Assembly: GCF_001583495.1 (NCBI RefSeq)
Contig: NZ_LQAQ01000031.1
Location: forward strand, 1-64,000
From: Flammeovirga sp. SJP92
GTDB lineage: Bacteria; Bacteroidota; Bacteroidia; Cytophagales; Flammeovirgaceae
Direction of reading: 5' to 3'
Length of the DNA: 64,000 bases
The position numbers were made by a program, and so were the translations under genes. Shown here one piece after another: positions 55,166 through 64,000 of the stretch. The notes beneath the pieces were generated by a model. It ran no database searches, was not told where the DNA came from, and saw only the letters and a list, made by a program, of their open reading frames with translations. Numbering within the stretch: position 1 is the stretch's first letter; each line of letters opens with the position of its first letter.

Positions 55166-56497
55166 CTAAATAAATACTTCTGCACTGACATGGTTATCTT
55201 TAAGTGCTAGGTCTTTTTTAATTGTAAAATAAAACTTACTTCCTTGCTGATAAATAGATTCTACCCAGATTTTGCCTTGGTGTATTTCTACTATTTTTTT
55301 ACAGAATGCTAATCCAATACCATCACCTTGGAAGTCAGATTTTAAATGCAATCTTGTAAATATCTGAAAGATCTTTTTCTGGTCTCTTACTTTTATACCA
55401 ATACCATTATCTGCCACGCAAAACTCCCAATATTCAGGTGTACTTTTATATGAAATTTTGATAATAGGTTGGGTAAATGGAGACTGATATTTAAGACCAT
55501 TGATAATCAAATTTTGAAATACCTGTTTAACCTGAGTGGGCAAACCAATGATGTTAGGTAAATTATTAGAGAATTCTATAATTGCATTTTTCTCTGAGAT
55601 CAATTGATACAAGTCTATTTTTACTTCTCCTATGATGTTATAGACATTAAAAATATGGAACTCATTTTTGTTTTTCAATTTTGCAAATTCTAATAAACTA
55701 ATAATCATTATATTCATTCTTTGATTTGCCGCCTCCACATAAGAAAAATAAGTATTGAGTTTTTTGTTTGTTAAGTCTGACTCCTCTTTGATGATTCTGA
55801 TGAAACCATCTATGGTTCTAAGAGGTTCACTTAGGTCATGAGAACAGATATAAGCAAAGTGTTCCAGCTCCTTATTTTTATCCTCAATTTCATTCTTGTT
55901 TTTCTTAAGTTTATCGAGATATTTATTATTAATTGATGTAAAAAAATAAAATAAGCTCAATACTATACCAAAGATTGTAAGCTCATTGATTAATCTTATA
56001 TCACATATTATTTCATCTGGTATTTTAAAAACAGGATCATAGTTATTCAAATGCCATTGAAGGTAAATGAAACCAATAATCCCGAAGGAAGATAATACCA
56101 CTTTAACATCGGCGGGTTCTTCATCAAATAAGATAAACGGTAGTCCCAAATAAGTTAAAAGTAAAAATTGTGCGTGTGATTCAGTTCCGGATACAATACC
56201 AATTGTCATCAAGATGAGAAAGGAGTTGAAAAGGTATGCAATTCTTGCTAATGTGAATTTTTGAAGATAGTTCAGTAATGGAGGTGAAAATAAAAGCAAC
56301 ACAATCCCTCCAATGAATGCTATCATCAAATTACTCAGCTCTAAATAATAAGCGTATAATAACATGATGAATGTCACGCTGATACTCGTAAATGAAAATG
56401 AATTGGTTAGAAAGATTTTTTTTACAGTATCAACATCTAATCCTTCGTGCATTCCAATCCCCTGTAGTCTAAATATGATTCTTTTGATAGTCAACAA
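55166..56497 (-). CDS. membrane histidine kinase, subtype B, 443 aa
   Basis: N-terminal LQGIGMHEGLDVDTVKKIFL, six helices (about 30-188), a coiled coil (about 194-212), and HisKA with His220 (ICSHDLSEPLRTIDGFI). The HATPase domain has NGLKYQ, DNGIGI and GDGIGLAFCKKIV. It groups with the kinase at 52173-53537. It ends in its own tail (NHVSAEVFI). It is the first kinase after the efflux operon, 139 bp beyond the fused pump gene on the same strand, with the upstream element (56591-56620) in that gap, so it may be read both from its own promoter and from the efflux operon. Confidence 0.9.
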   Translation of the reverse strand: MLTIKRIIFRLQGIGMHEGLDVDTVKKIFLTNSFSFTSISVTFIMLLYAYYLELSNLMIAFIGGIVLLLFSPPLLNYLQKFTLARIAYLFNSFLILMTIGIVSGTESHAQFLLLTYLGLPFILFDEEPADVKVVLSSFGIIGFIYLQWHLNNYDPVFKIPDEIICDIRLINELTIFGIVLSLFYFFTSINNKYLDKLKKNKNEIEDKNKELEHFAYICSHDLSEPLRTIDGFIRIIKEESDLTNKKLNTYFSYVEAANQRMNIMIISLLEFAKLKNKNEFHIFNVYNIIGEVKIDLYQLISEKNAIIEFSNNLPNIIGLPTQVKQVFQNLIINGLKYQSPFTQPIIKISYKSTPEYWEFCVADNGIGIKVRDQKKIFQIFTRLHLKSDFQGDGIGLAFCKKIVEIHQGKIWVESIYQQGSKFYFTIKKDLALKDNHVSAEVFI

Positions 56498-56590
56498 TTG
56501 AGCGAGTTAATTTTTGTATTAGGTTACGTATTCTCAATTTAAGACTATCAGCGAACATAAAGAAGAAATGGGCAAATTTAACCCTGTATC

Positions 56591-56620
56591 TACTAAACAA
56601 TGTTACAATCCTTCAATTTA
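56591..56620 (-). promoter_or_regulatory. kinase upstream element, copy 3
   Basis: The block TACTAAACAATGTTACAATC followed by CTTCAATTTA closely matches copy 1. It lies between the pump gene and the first kinase, about 95 bp from the kinase start. Confidence 0.5.
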
Positions 56621-56636
56621 GATGGAAACTTGTCAA

Positions 56637-59600
56637 TTATTGACTGTTGATTAAACCTCTTAATTCGTACTCTTTGACAATCACATTCGCTTTAGCTTTG
56701 AGTACAAGAGTTCTGCTTTCAAGGTTTTTTTCCTGACAGTCAGAGTAATCTTTATAATTCAGAAGGCCGTTGTCAAAGGCGTCTTTCTTTATTTTTAATT
56801 CGCGATCTCTAAATTTAAGTGCCTGTTGGGCTGTTTTCAAAATGACCATTGCATTTTTTAATTCTTCAGATACTACAATTATATCTTTTGTAACTTCTTT
56901 CTTATTTTCATCCAGCTGAAGCTTTGCCTGTTGGAGTTGAATTTTAGAAATTTCAACATCACGTGATTTCTTTCCCCACTGCAGTATTGGCCAGCTTAAT
57001 GTGGCACCTACTAAAACGTTAGTTTGTGGAATCAAAGGAATATTACCAAAATAAAAGCCCTGTGCTGTAAGGGTAATATCTGGAATATGCTGGTTTTTAT
57101 GAAAGGATAATCCCGCTTCCGCCTTTTCTATCATTAAGTTGGATTCCCTCACTCTGTAATTGTCCAGAATAATGGAAGAATCAGTACTTACAGTACTCAG
57201 AAGTTCCAGTACTCCAATGGAATCATAAGTGACTTCAGCTACACTCCATATTGAATCTTGGGGAAAGTCTAAGATGGTATTCAATTGTAATCTATATTTT
57301 GAAGCATCAATTTTCGACTGTTGGAATTTGGATTGATGATCGAGCAAATCAGCTTGTAACCCTATGGCATATACGTCTAGTAATTCCCCTGCATCAACAC
57401 CTACCTCTACATCTTTTAATTTTTTCTGAATCAATTCAATTTGCTCTTGATAGGTTGAGACCTTGGCCTCCTCAATGGCAATGCCTACATAAAGTTTCGA
57501 AACACCAGAGCGGATCTGCTGTTCAGCCTCATAGTATTTATTCTGTACTATTTTATAATCAATTTCCTTTACTTCAGAACCTGCTTTTATCTTAAAAATC
57601 TGAGAAATGGGCTGATAAACACCAACATTTGCAACTCCTAAAAACGTATTGTTTTCAGCCAATGTAAATTCTGCTCCAAAGGGAATAGGAGGGACTTCAC
57701 CGATCAATGGCAGTTCATTGACTTTTAAGCTGACATCAGATGTTCTCTCAGTGTGATAATACCAAAAAAGGCCTCCATCAAGTATCACAGTTGGAAGGTA
57801 ATTGGCTGTGACTTTATGGACTTCCTTTTGCTTTTTCTGAATCTCAAGCTGCAATAATTGTAATTGTTGGTTGTTTTGTTTTGCAATCTCAACACATTGA
57901 TCTAACTGTATGGTTTCTTGAGCCAGTAGGTCATTGGGTTGGAAAATGAAAAAGAATAGAATCACTGCAGCTCCTTTTGAAATGTGCTTTTTGAGTTCTT
58001 CTGTCATTCCAAACTTCCAATAAAGGACAGGAATTGTCAATAAGGTCATAAACATGGAGAAGACAAGACCTACAGCAAGAACTGTGGCCAAAGGTGCCCA
58101 CATTGGAGAACCTGAAATAATCATTGGTGTCACCCCAATTGCGGCCGCCATAGTGGTAAGAAAAATAGGCCTGATTCTTCTTTTGCCCGCCCCAATTGCG
58201 GCTTCTTTGATGGTGTGATTTTCTTTGATGACTAATTCATTGGCGAAATCGACTAAAATAATGGAGTTCCTCACTGATACCCCCACTAAAGAAGCCAATC
58301 CTACAAATGCTGTGAAACCAAATGGATAGCCTGATAATAGCAGTCCGAAGAAGGCCCCAAATACACTAAGCGGAATTGCAGCTAATACAATACTCACCTG
58401 ATTCAGAGTCTTGAATTGCATCAGAATAACAAGGAATATGATAAATACACAATAAAGAATCACATTGTTCATTTCTTCAAACGTTTCTCTTTGACTTTCA
58501 TCTTCACCGCCAATCTCTAATTCATAACCATGTGGCATCTGATAATTGTTCAATTCCTCACGAATGGAATTAAGCACTTGTGAAGGCAGTACATCCACCT
58601 TAGTTTGTGATTCTACGGTCAATGTATTTACACCGTTTCTATGTTTGATATTAGAAGGCATCCATGCTGGGGAAATTTCAGCCACTTCCATCAGTGGAAA
58701 ACTTGCTCCTGTAATCATACTGGTCACATAAAAGTTTTTCAACCCTTCAATGTTCTTATGTTTTACAGATTTATCTTGAATAATGATGGGCAAAGCGGTA
58801 TTTCCTTCCCACAATGTACCCACGGACATTCCTGTATAAGCTACCGTAAGTTGCCTCATGATAGTAGCTTCACTGATGCCCAATTGTTGTGCAACGTTTT
58901 TAATGGTATTTACTTCAATACTTAATTGATTTTCAAAATGATCATTTCTAACATTAAAAGAATAAGGAGATTTTTCTAGGATGGTTCTTATATCCTTGGC
59001 AATCTTTTGAATAGTTGCATAATCTTTTCCTTTGATTCTTAATTCGATGGGTGCTTCATAAGGAGTTCCTTGTTGCATTTTTTTGACATCAATCACAGCC
59101 TCTGGGAACTTGTCGGGAAGAATTTCTTCTAATTCAGCTACCCATTCTTCAGTAGCTTCATTAGAAATGGTATTGATCAATAATTGGGACAGATTACTTT
59201 GTGGGAATTTTGGAGCATAGTTGTAGTAAAATCTTGGGGAGGAAGTACCAACAAAACTAGCATAGCTGACCAATTTTTCATTGCTGTTGATCTGCTTTTC
59301 AATTTCAAGTGTAATGCTATCAGTGACGCTCAATGCGGTACCTTCTTTGGTTCTTATTTCAATCACAAATTGATTCCTTTCGGCGGCAGGGAATAGCTTT
59401 TGTTTTAATAGAAAATACAAACTGCCGCCAACAATAAATGACAGGGTAGAGAAGAGAAATAACGTTTTTGGATACTTAAATGAAAGGTCAATGGCATGAT
59501 CAAAGAAGAGCTGTAAGTAATCCAGCATACTTTTCTTTCCACCTTCTTTTTTCTCAAATTTCTTTTTGATAAAAGTATAACATAAATAAGGAGTGAGAAG

Positions 59601-61040
59601 CATGGCCACCAAATAGGAAGCATTAATGGCAATAGCCACAGTTAAAGGAAGAGAGTGAATAAACTCGCCTACTGCTCCTGAGAGGGTGATAAGTGGGAAA
59701 AATGCTCCAGCAATAGTCAACCCTGCGGTAAAAACAGGAATTTTCAATTCGTCTGCCGAACGCCAAGCGGCTTCATAAGGATCAAAATCTTCTTCTAATT
59801 TCTCAACATAATTATCAGCAATTACAATGGCATCATCTACCAGCATTCCTAAAACCACAATAAGCGAGGCCAATGAAACTTGCTGTAATTGTATGCCTAA
59901 ACCATCAAGAATACCAAACGTAAAGGCTACTGTAACAGGAATGGCCAACGTGGCAATAAGTGCCACTCTGAATGGAAGTAAAAGCAGGATTACAATAATC
60001 ACGGAGATTATAGCGATGAAAAACTCACGAATAAAATCATTGATACTTTCTTTTACATTTTCAGGCTGATTGACCACATAATCAATTTTTACATCTGAAG
60101 GAATCTCAGATTGGTATTCTTCTACCATGTTTTCTACTTCCTCTCCAAAATCAACAATATTGAAACCGTTTTGCATTTCCATTGAAATTAGAATGGAGGA
60201 GGTACCATTGACTCTGATATATTGGTCATCTTCTTTAAATCCTCTTTCCACTTCGGCAATATCTTTGATCCGAATAGTTTCTCCTTGAGCGCCTACGGCA
60301 ATAATTTGATTTTCAATATCTGATTGGTTGGAGAATTGATGTGTGCTGATAAATTGTGTATTGATGCCATTTACTTCAATACGCCCGGAGGGAACAATCA
60401 GATTTTCACCAGCTAAAGAGGCAAGAATTTGAGGAGTGTATATTTTATATTGACTTAGCTTTCTATAATCCACATTGATGTAATAACATTCTTTTTTGGA
60501 GCCCATCTTTTTGATTTTAGAAAGGGAAGTAATACCTCTCAGCCGATCACATAACTCATCTACATACCCTTGGTTTTCTCTGCTGCTTCTATTTTTACTT
60601 TGGAAAGAAACCAAAAGTGCCACGGTATCCCCAAAGTCAGATTGTACAATGGGGCCTATCACGCCGGAAGGGAGTTCTGTGAGTTTAAGCAAATTAAGGC
60701 GGTTTTGAAGCTTTGACCAGAAAATATCAGCTTGCGTAACGTAATCCTGTAATTCTACAACGATGTACAAAACCCCTTCCCTAGAATTGGAATAAGTTTT
60801 TTCTTTATTGACTTCCTCAAAACTGAAAAGTACATCTTCAATTTTTGCTGTCACTTTTTTTTCCACATCAACACTGCTCGCCCCTGGGAAAAATGCCACA
60901 ACCAGTCCCTCTCTAATGTTAAATTTTGGATCTTCCCTTCTTGGCATCGTTTCCAAAGAGAAAATACCATACATGACAATTAGGAAAGTGATAGTGAGAA
61001 TAATCTGCTTGTGGTCAAGTGCTTGTTTTACAATAGACAT
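56637..61040 (-). CDS. fused RND efflux pump and TolC-type outer-membrane protein, 1467 aa
   Basis: Residues 1 to about 1011 are a complete AcrB-like RND pump: the first helix, a large periplasmic loop, TM4 with VVLGMLVDDAIVIADNYVEKLEE (the paired Asp of the proton relay), a second loop, and TM10-12. The frame continues without a stop into MTEELKKH and a hydrophobic AAVILFFFIF segment ending in LLAQE. This is a full signal peptide (about residues 1012-1040), and a TolC-like protein of about 425 residues follows (LDQCVEIAKQNN start, two long helical repeats). The family is normally two genes. Signal peptidase could cut after residue 1040 and release the TolC part. It lies 12 bp after the adaptor gene, forming a tripartite pump in two genes. 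The substrate is unknown. Confidence 0.9.
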   Translation of the reverse strand: MSIVKQALDHKQIILTITFLIVMYGIFSLETMPRREDPKFNIREGLVVAFFPGASSVDVEKKVTAKIEDVLFSFEEVNKEKTYSNSREGVLYIVVELQDYVTQADIFWSKLQNRLNLLKLTELPSGVIGPIVQSDFGDTVALLVSFQSKNRSSRENQGYVDELCDRLRGITSLSKIKKMGSKKECYYINVDYRKLSQYKIYTPQILASLAGENLIVPSGRIEVNGINTQFISTHQFSNQSDIENQIIAVGAQGETIRIKDIAEVERGFKEDDQYIRVNGTSSILISMEMQNGFNIVDFGEEVENMVEEYQSEIPSDVKIDYVVNQPENVKESINDFIREFFIAIISVIIVILLLLPFRVALIATLAIPVTVAFTFGILDGLGIQLQQVSLASLIVVLGMLVDDAIVIADNYVEKLEEDFDPYEAAWRSADELKIPVFTAGLTIAGAFFPLITLSGAVGEFIHSLPLTVAIAINASYLVAMLLTPYLCYTFIKKKFEKKEGGKKSMLDYLQLFFDHAIDLSFKYPKTLFLFSTLSFIVGGSLYFLLKQKLFPAAERNQFVIEIRTKEGTALSVTDSITLEIEKQINSNEKLVSYASFVGTSSPRFYYNYAPKFPQSNLSQLLINTISNEATEEWVAELEEILPDKFPEAVIDVKKMQQGTPYEAPIELRIKGKDYATIQKIAKDIRTILEKSPYSFNVRNDHFENQLSIEVNTIKNVAQQLGISEATIMRQLTVAYTGMSVGTLWEGNTALPIIIQDKSVKHKNIEGLKNFYVTSMITGASFPLMEVAEISPAWMPSNIKHRNGVNTLTVESQTKVDVLPSQVLNSIREELNNYQMPHGYELEIGGEDESQRETFEEMNNVILYCVFIIFLVILMQFKTLNQVSIVLAAIPLSVFGAFFGLLLSGYPFGFTAFVGLASLVGVSVRNSIILVDFANELVIKENHTIKEAAIGAGKRRIRPIFLTTMAAAIGVTPMIISGSPMWAPLATVLAVGLVFSMFMTLLTIPVLYWKFGMTEELKKHISKGAAVILFFFIFQPNDLLAQETIQLDQCVEIAKQNNQQLQLLQLEIQKKQKEVHKVTANYLPTVILDGGLFWYYHTERTSDVSLKVNELPLIGEVPPIPFGAEFTLAENNTFLGVANVGVYQPISQIFKIKAGSEVKEIDYKIVQNKYYEAEQQIRSGVSKLYVGIAIEEAKVSTYQEQIELIQKKLKDVEVGVDAGELLDVYAIGLQADLLDHQSKFQQSKIDASKYRLQLNTILDFPQDSIWSVAEVTYDSIGVLELLSTVSTDSSIILDNYRVRESNLMIEKAEAGLSFHKNQHIPDITLTAQGFYFGNIPLIPQTNVLVGATLSWPILQWGKKSRDVEISKIQLQQAKLQLDENKKEVTKDIIVVSEELKNAMVILKTAQQALKFRDRELKIKKDAFDNGLLNYKDYSDCQEKNLESRTLVLKAKANVIVKEYELRGLINSQ

Positions 61041-61052
61041 AATGCTCGGTTT

Positions 61053-62075
61053 TTAAAGTTTTACAGCACTTCCATCCATTAAATTGATAGGTGGATTAAG
61101 AATCAATTCATCATTGGCATATAAACCTTTGTCAATAATGATGTTGTTTCCAGTAATCTTCCCAGGGAAAACTCTTTGCTTGTGAGCCAGTCCTTTTCTT
61201 TTTACAAATACATAATTGAGACCATCGATGTCTTTGGTGACTAACTGTATAGGAATACTTATTTTTTCTTCACTGCCATTCTCATAAACCTCCACATTAC
61301 AAAGCATTCCTTCTTTGTATTTATGCTCTTTATTATCAATCAAAATATCCAAACGGAAAGTTCTTGAAAGTAGGGTTGCGGTCGGGTGAAGGGTGGTGAT
61401 TTTACCCATAATGGTATCTTGAGTAGCATTGATTATGATTTTGCATTCTTTATTATAATCAATGTTATTGACCTTGTTTTCTGGAATTCCAACCGTAGCA
61501 AAAACAGAGTTATTATTAATGATTCTAATAATTGGTTCTCCTTTTGAAATACCACCACCGTTTTTGACCCAGATTTTACTGACCGTACCACTCACTGCTG
61601 CTCTAAGTGTTGTGTAGTCCAATTTGTTTTGATAGAGTGTATAATTGGATTTTGCTTGTTGCTGTAAGAAGACGATTTTATTATAATCTGCTTCCGCCAA
61701 ACTTCCCGCTTTGTACATTTTTGTTAAACGTTCTAGTTGGTCATTGGCTTCATCTAATTGGGCTTTTGCAATTTTTACAGCTTCATTATAATCCACTCTG
61801 TCCAGTTGAGCCAGTACTGTTCCTTTCTTGACATTCTGACCTTCCTTTACTTTGATAACCGCTAATTTTCCATCAATCAAAAATGAATGCTCATGCTTAC
61901 CTTCTGATTTTATTTCCCCAAAAAGATCTAAAGAGGGTTGTATTTTCTGAGCCTTTATTTTTTCAACGTTCACTGTGTATACAGTGGTCGTTTTTTCTTG
62001 GAGATCTTTTTTACATTGGAAAAAAACGAAAACGCCAATCATGAGAAAGAAGAAGATTTTGTGGTTCATTGTCAA
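61053..62075 (-). CDS. RND efflux membrane-fusion (adaptor) lipoprotein, 340 aa
   Basis: A lipoprotein signal ends VFFQC (Cys about residue 21). The HlyD/AcrA layout follows: a first lipoyl half (LAVIKVKEGQNVKKGTVLAQLD), a short helical hairpin (AKAQLDEANDQLERLTKMYKAGS and partner), a second lipoyl half (LRAAVSGTVSKIWVKNGGGI), then beta-barrel and membrane-proximal domains. It bridges the RND pump and the TolC part of the fused protein encoded 12 bp downstream. Initiation may be at the first or third residue (MTMNHK). Confidence 0.92.
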   Translation of the reverse strand: MTMNHKIFFFLMIGVFVFFQCKKDLQEKTTTVYTVNVEKIKAQKIQPSLDLFGEIKSEGKHEHSFLIDGKLAVIKVKEGQNVKKGTVLAQLDRVDYNEAVKIAKAQLDEANDQLERLTKMYKAGSLAEADYNKIVFLQQQAKSNYTLYQNKLDYTTLRAAVSGTVSKIWVKNGGGISKGEPIIRIINNNSVFATVGIPENKVNNIDYNKECKIIINATQDTIMGKITTLHPTATLLSRTFRLDILIDNKEHKYKEGMLCNVEVYENGSEEKISIPIQLVTKDIDGLNYVFVKRKGLAHKQRVFPGKITGNNIIIDKGLYANDELILNPPINLMDGSAVKL

Positions 62076-62231
62076 AAATAGTAGTGTGTTTTTGGGAGTA
62101 AATGCGATGTAATAAGAAGTTACAAATTGATGAACTGAATTAATAGTCTTTTGTTTTAAATAAAGGTATAAATAACCTAAGTGCCATATTATCTATAAAT
62201 CGTTATTTTCTTTAGTAAGTGTTCAAAATAA

Positions 62232-62266
62232 AAAAGCCGTTGAATCAAGAAGAAACAACGGCTTTT
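62232..62266 (-). terminator. terminator of the chalcone-isomerase-like gene
   Basis: The stem AAAAGCCGTTG/CAACGGCTTTT with a 13-base loop lies 18 bp after the stop at 62284, with T residues on the - strand. Confidence 0.85.
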
Positions 62267-62283
62267 ACTACTGATGTGGGATC

Positions 62284-62988
62284 TTAAAGATCTTTAGAAA
62301 GTAAATCTTCTTTAAGGGATTCATTGAATGTCATGTTCCCAATGAAGATGTTTAAAAGGCTTTTTTGGAATTCCTTTCCTTGAATTACTCCTTTCTCTTT
62401 GTTGTTTTTTGAGAGGTGCAATTCGTTGTTGTAACATGTGAATCTGAAGTGGTCACCGATTTTTACTTCTTCTTGAAACATGCTGAGGAAAGTTTCGATG
62501 TCACCGACAATGTTATCAATCTGACCGTTATTGGCTTTAATAATAGAGTCTTTAAAACTCTTGTCAATAGAGATCATTTTGTGTGGAATAATACCATCAA
62601 ATTTCTTGATGTTATTGACCATGTCACCAAGTTCACCTGACTTCATTAGCTTCATGTTTTCGTCATGAACTCGGTTCACTTCTTCAATAGTCTTATCCGA
62701 CTGGAATTGATTGGATGTGATGACCATTTCAATCATTTTTGCATGGTCATCGTAGATAATTTTAATTGGATCATCAGTTCTTTCATAAACATACAGTCCG
62801 CATACAAAAAGCTTAAATAGGCCTGACGAATGCATTCCATGTCCATTTAGTTTTAAGTTTTCATTTTCGACTGTAATTACATTTGGGAATTTTACGTTTT
62901 TAAAAATTGAGACGTCGTAGGTTTGTTCCTGTGAAAATACGTGTGTTGATGATAAAATTAATAATAGAGTGTAAATGAATTTAGCCAT
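62284..62988 (-). CDS. exported chalcone-isomerase-like protein, 234 aa
   Basis: A signal peptide (ending HVFSQ) is followed by the chalcone-isomerase fold of the bacterial type (PF16036-like): FPNVITVENENLKLNGHGMHSSGLFKLFVCGLYVYE, the characteristic first strands, then a helical middle (IEEVNRVHDENMKLM) and FRFTCYNNELHLSKN near the end. The bacterial members do not make flavonoids; they are periplasmic proteins of unknown role, possibly fatty-acid or lipid binding. It is monocistronic, with a terminator. Confidence 0.85.
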   Translation of the reverse strand: MAKFIYTLLLILSSTHVFSQEQTYDVSIFKNVKFPNVITVENENLKLNGHGMHSSGLFKLFVCGLYVYERTDDPIKIIYDDHAKMIEMVITSNQFQSDKTIEEVNRVHDENMKLMKSGELGDMVNNIKKFDGIIPHKMISIDKSFKDSIIKANNGQIDNIVGDIETFLSMFQEEVKIGDHFRFTCYNNELHLSKNNKEKGVIQGKEFQKSLLNIFIGNMTFNESLKEDLLSKDL

Positions 62989-63315
62989 AAATAGAAGTAT
63001 GAAATAAAAAATTTTGTATTACTGCATTGCAATTATTGATATTAAAATTTATTTTTTTGGTGAGCGTTGTCACTGTTTCGCTTAAAAGCGTCTATATCAC
63101 ACTAAAATATTTTCATTTGTACTGAAATAGTATAATTTTTTATAGATAAAGTCCTCTTTCAAATGTAAAGGAATTTTAATTAGTGATAATCTTCACCCGT
63201 TATTAATGAGATTGATTGAAGTGGTGAAGTGTATAATGAATTCACACTTTGCTAATAAGGGTTGTTTTGGCTGTTTCTTATTTCAAAAAATGATTAAAAC
63301 TGAAAAAAAGGGTAC

Positions 63316-63339
63316 AAAAAAAGAGGAGTTTGACTCCCC
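63316..63339 (-). terminator. terminator of the last - strand gene
   Basis: The stem GGAGT/ACTCC extended by flanking pairs is followed on the - strand by seven T. It lies 30 bp after the stop at 63369. The rest of 63001-63368 shows nothing else. Confidence 0.7.
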
Positions 63340-63368
63340 TTCATACATTAATTTTAGGACAAAATGAA

Positions 63369-63788
63369 TTATTTTAATAGCCATTCAATGGCTTCCTCGT
63401 TGTTGGTGAAGTATTGGATTTTTAATGCTTGTTGATCTTTTGCATCATCAATAAATTGATCAAAAGAGATCTGTGCGAAGAAATCTTCAGAGACTATCCA
63501 AGCCACTTTTGTAAGTCCAATGTCAGCTACAACCCCAACAAATTTTTGGTTGATCCAATCTTGGGTTTCAGGCATTACATTATAATAGGCGTTTTTTGAG
63601 TCGACCAACATTCCTTGTGGTGCATATTTTTGCGTAATATCTAAATGTGATAAAACTTCTTGCCGGTATACTTCTTCCGGCATGCTGATAGGGGTTGTCC
63701 AAATAGTTCTTAGAATTTTGTTGGGTGCATTCCAAAAATTGGTGATATACTCACTCTGATAAACTAGCTCGTATTCCATTCTTTTCAA
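63369..63788 (-). CDS. small STAS/SpoIIAA-like protein, 139 aa
   Basis: A soluble alpha/beta protein. The order of strands and helices (YELVYQSEYITNFW, MLVDSKNAYYNVMPETQDWIN, VAWIVSEDFFAQISFDQFID, KIQYFTNNEEAIEWL) is that of the SpoIIAA/STAS-like fold found in many Cytophagales proteins. The C-terminal FxNxEEAxxWL is a typical closing helix of this group. The start could be the first Met (63788) or the one three residues later (63779). The function is unknown; related proteins bind small ligands or act as stress-response switches. The 212 bp up to the window edge show no further gene. Confidence 0.65.
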   Translation of the reverse strand: MKRMEYELVYQSEYITNFWNAPNKILRTIWTTPISMPEEVYRQEVLSHLDITQKYAPQGMLVDSKNAYYNVMPETQDWINQKFVGVVADIGLTKVAWIVSEDFFAQISFDQFIDDAKDQQALKIQYFTNNEEAIEWLLK

Positions 63789-64000
63789 TTGGTAATTTTG
63801 ATTCTAATATGTACTACTTCAAAAGACGAACGATCTTTTTCCTTTTGACACTGTACTAAATAAAGATAAAGCTTTTTATAAATAAGTGCTTGTTCATTTA
63901 TTATATACTTAGAAAAGTGCAAGAAATACTTTTTTCAAATCAAAATGGACGAATAAGGTACTTTTTGGGCTTATTGAGGAAATCGTACTGTTCTGAATGT

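Noticed and set aside
50801-56497. Complete two-component systems
   Set aside because: No receiver domain or response regulator is encoded in or near the four kinases, so only the sensor side can be claimed.
1-64000. tRNA, rRNA, prophage or plasmid replication genes
   Set aside because: None could be recognised in the window. The NUMOD4/HNH and S24 genes alone do not make a prophage.

Overview
The window reads as chromosomal DNA of an AT-rich, probably marine Bacteroidota, most likely order Cytophagales and Flammeovirga-like. The evidence is a 3064-residue secreted protein ending in a type IX secretion (T9SS) sorting domain, promoters of the TTTG-N19-21-TAnnTTTG type, almost no Shine-Dalgarno sequences, many lipoproteins, and Bacteroidota-typical families (DUF4924, DUF2911, a PIG-L deacetylase with a sodium:solute symporter, a LexA-like S24 regulator). 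The genus is an inference; no rRNA or tRNA gene is present to settle it.

Layout. 1-5.9 kb is an accessory region. It opens with the 3' end of a group II intron. Eight small unrelated genes follow, all on the + strand: lipoproteins, small membrane proteins and a SUKH-type immunity-like protein. They are separated by non-coding stretches holding long imperfect palindromes and decayed C-terminal relics of a DUF2726-like gene. The arrangement resembles a gene-cassette array without an integrase, which is a hypothesis. 6-13.2 kb holds a cytidylate-kinase-like protein, a methyltransferase, an ECF sigma factor overlapping a membrane protein, a dicarboxylate/amino-acid symporter, small exported proteins, a strong candidate structured RNA with its own terminator (about 10.52-10.70 kb), a short beta-helix protein and an exported peroxiredoxin. 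13.3-19 kb has three small envelope proteins, then an arsenic operon: arsR, an ArsC-like phosphatase, acr3 and a double-domain arsA.

19.2-29 kb is dominated by the giant T9SS protein, preceded by a decayed copy of its own leader. 29-45.8 kb is mostly metabolism and transport: an AlkB-type hydroxylase, an MMPL/RND exporter, lumazine synthase (ribH), an operon of PIG-L deacetylase, a 40-residue membrane protein and a Na+/solute symporter, a DUF2911 protein, an AbgT transporter, an SLC12-like cation/chloride transporter, and homogentisate dioxygenase with a palindromic operator candidate.

45.8-50.7 kb carries a NUMOD4/HNH nuclease-like protein, a DUF4924 protein, a LexA-like S24 regulator and SppA. 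50.8-62.1 kb, all on the - strand, is the most unusual part: a membrane-fusion protein, then an RND pump fused in frame to a TolC-type outer-membrane protein through an internal signal peptide, then four paralogous membrane histidine kinases in a B-A-B-A order without any response regulator. Three of the kinases are preceded by a shared upstream element. The window ends with a chalcone-isomerase-like exported protein and a small STAS/SpoIIAA-like protein.

Best candidates for something undescribed: the kinase array with its shared upstream element behind the fused efflux pump, the structured RNA at 10.5-10.7 kb, the 40-residue partner of the symporter, and the cassette-like palindromes of the first 6 kb.
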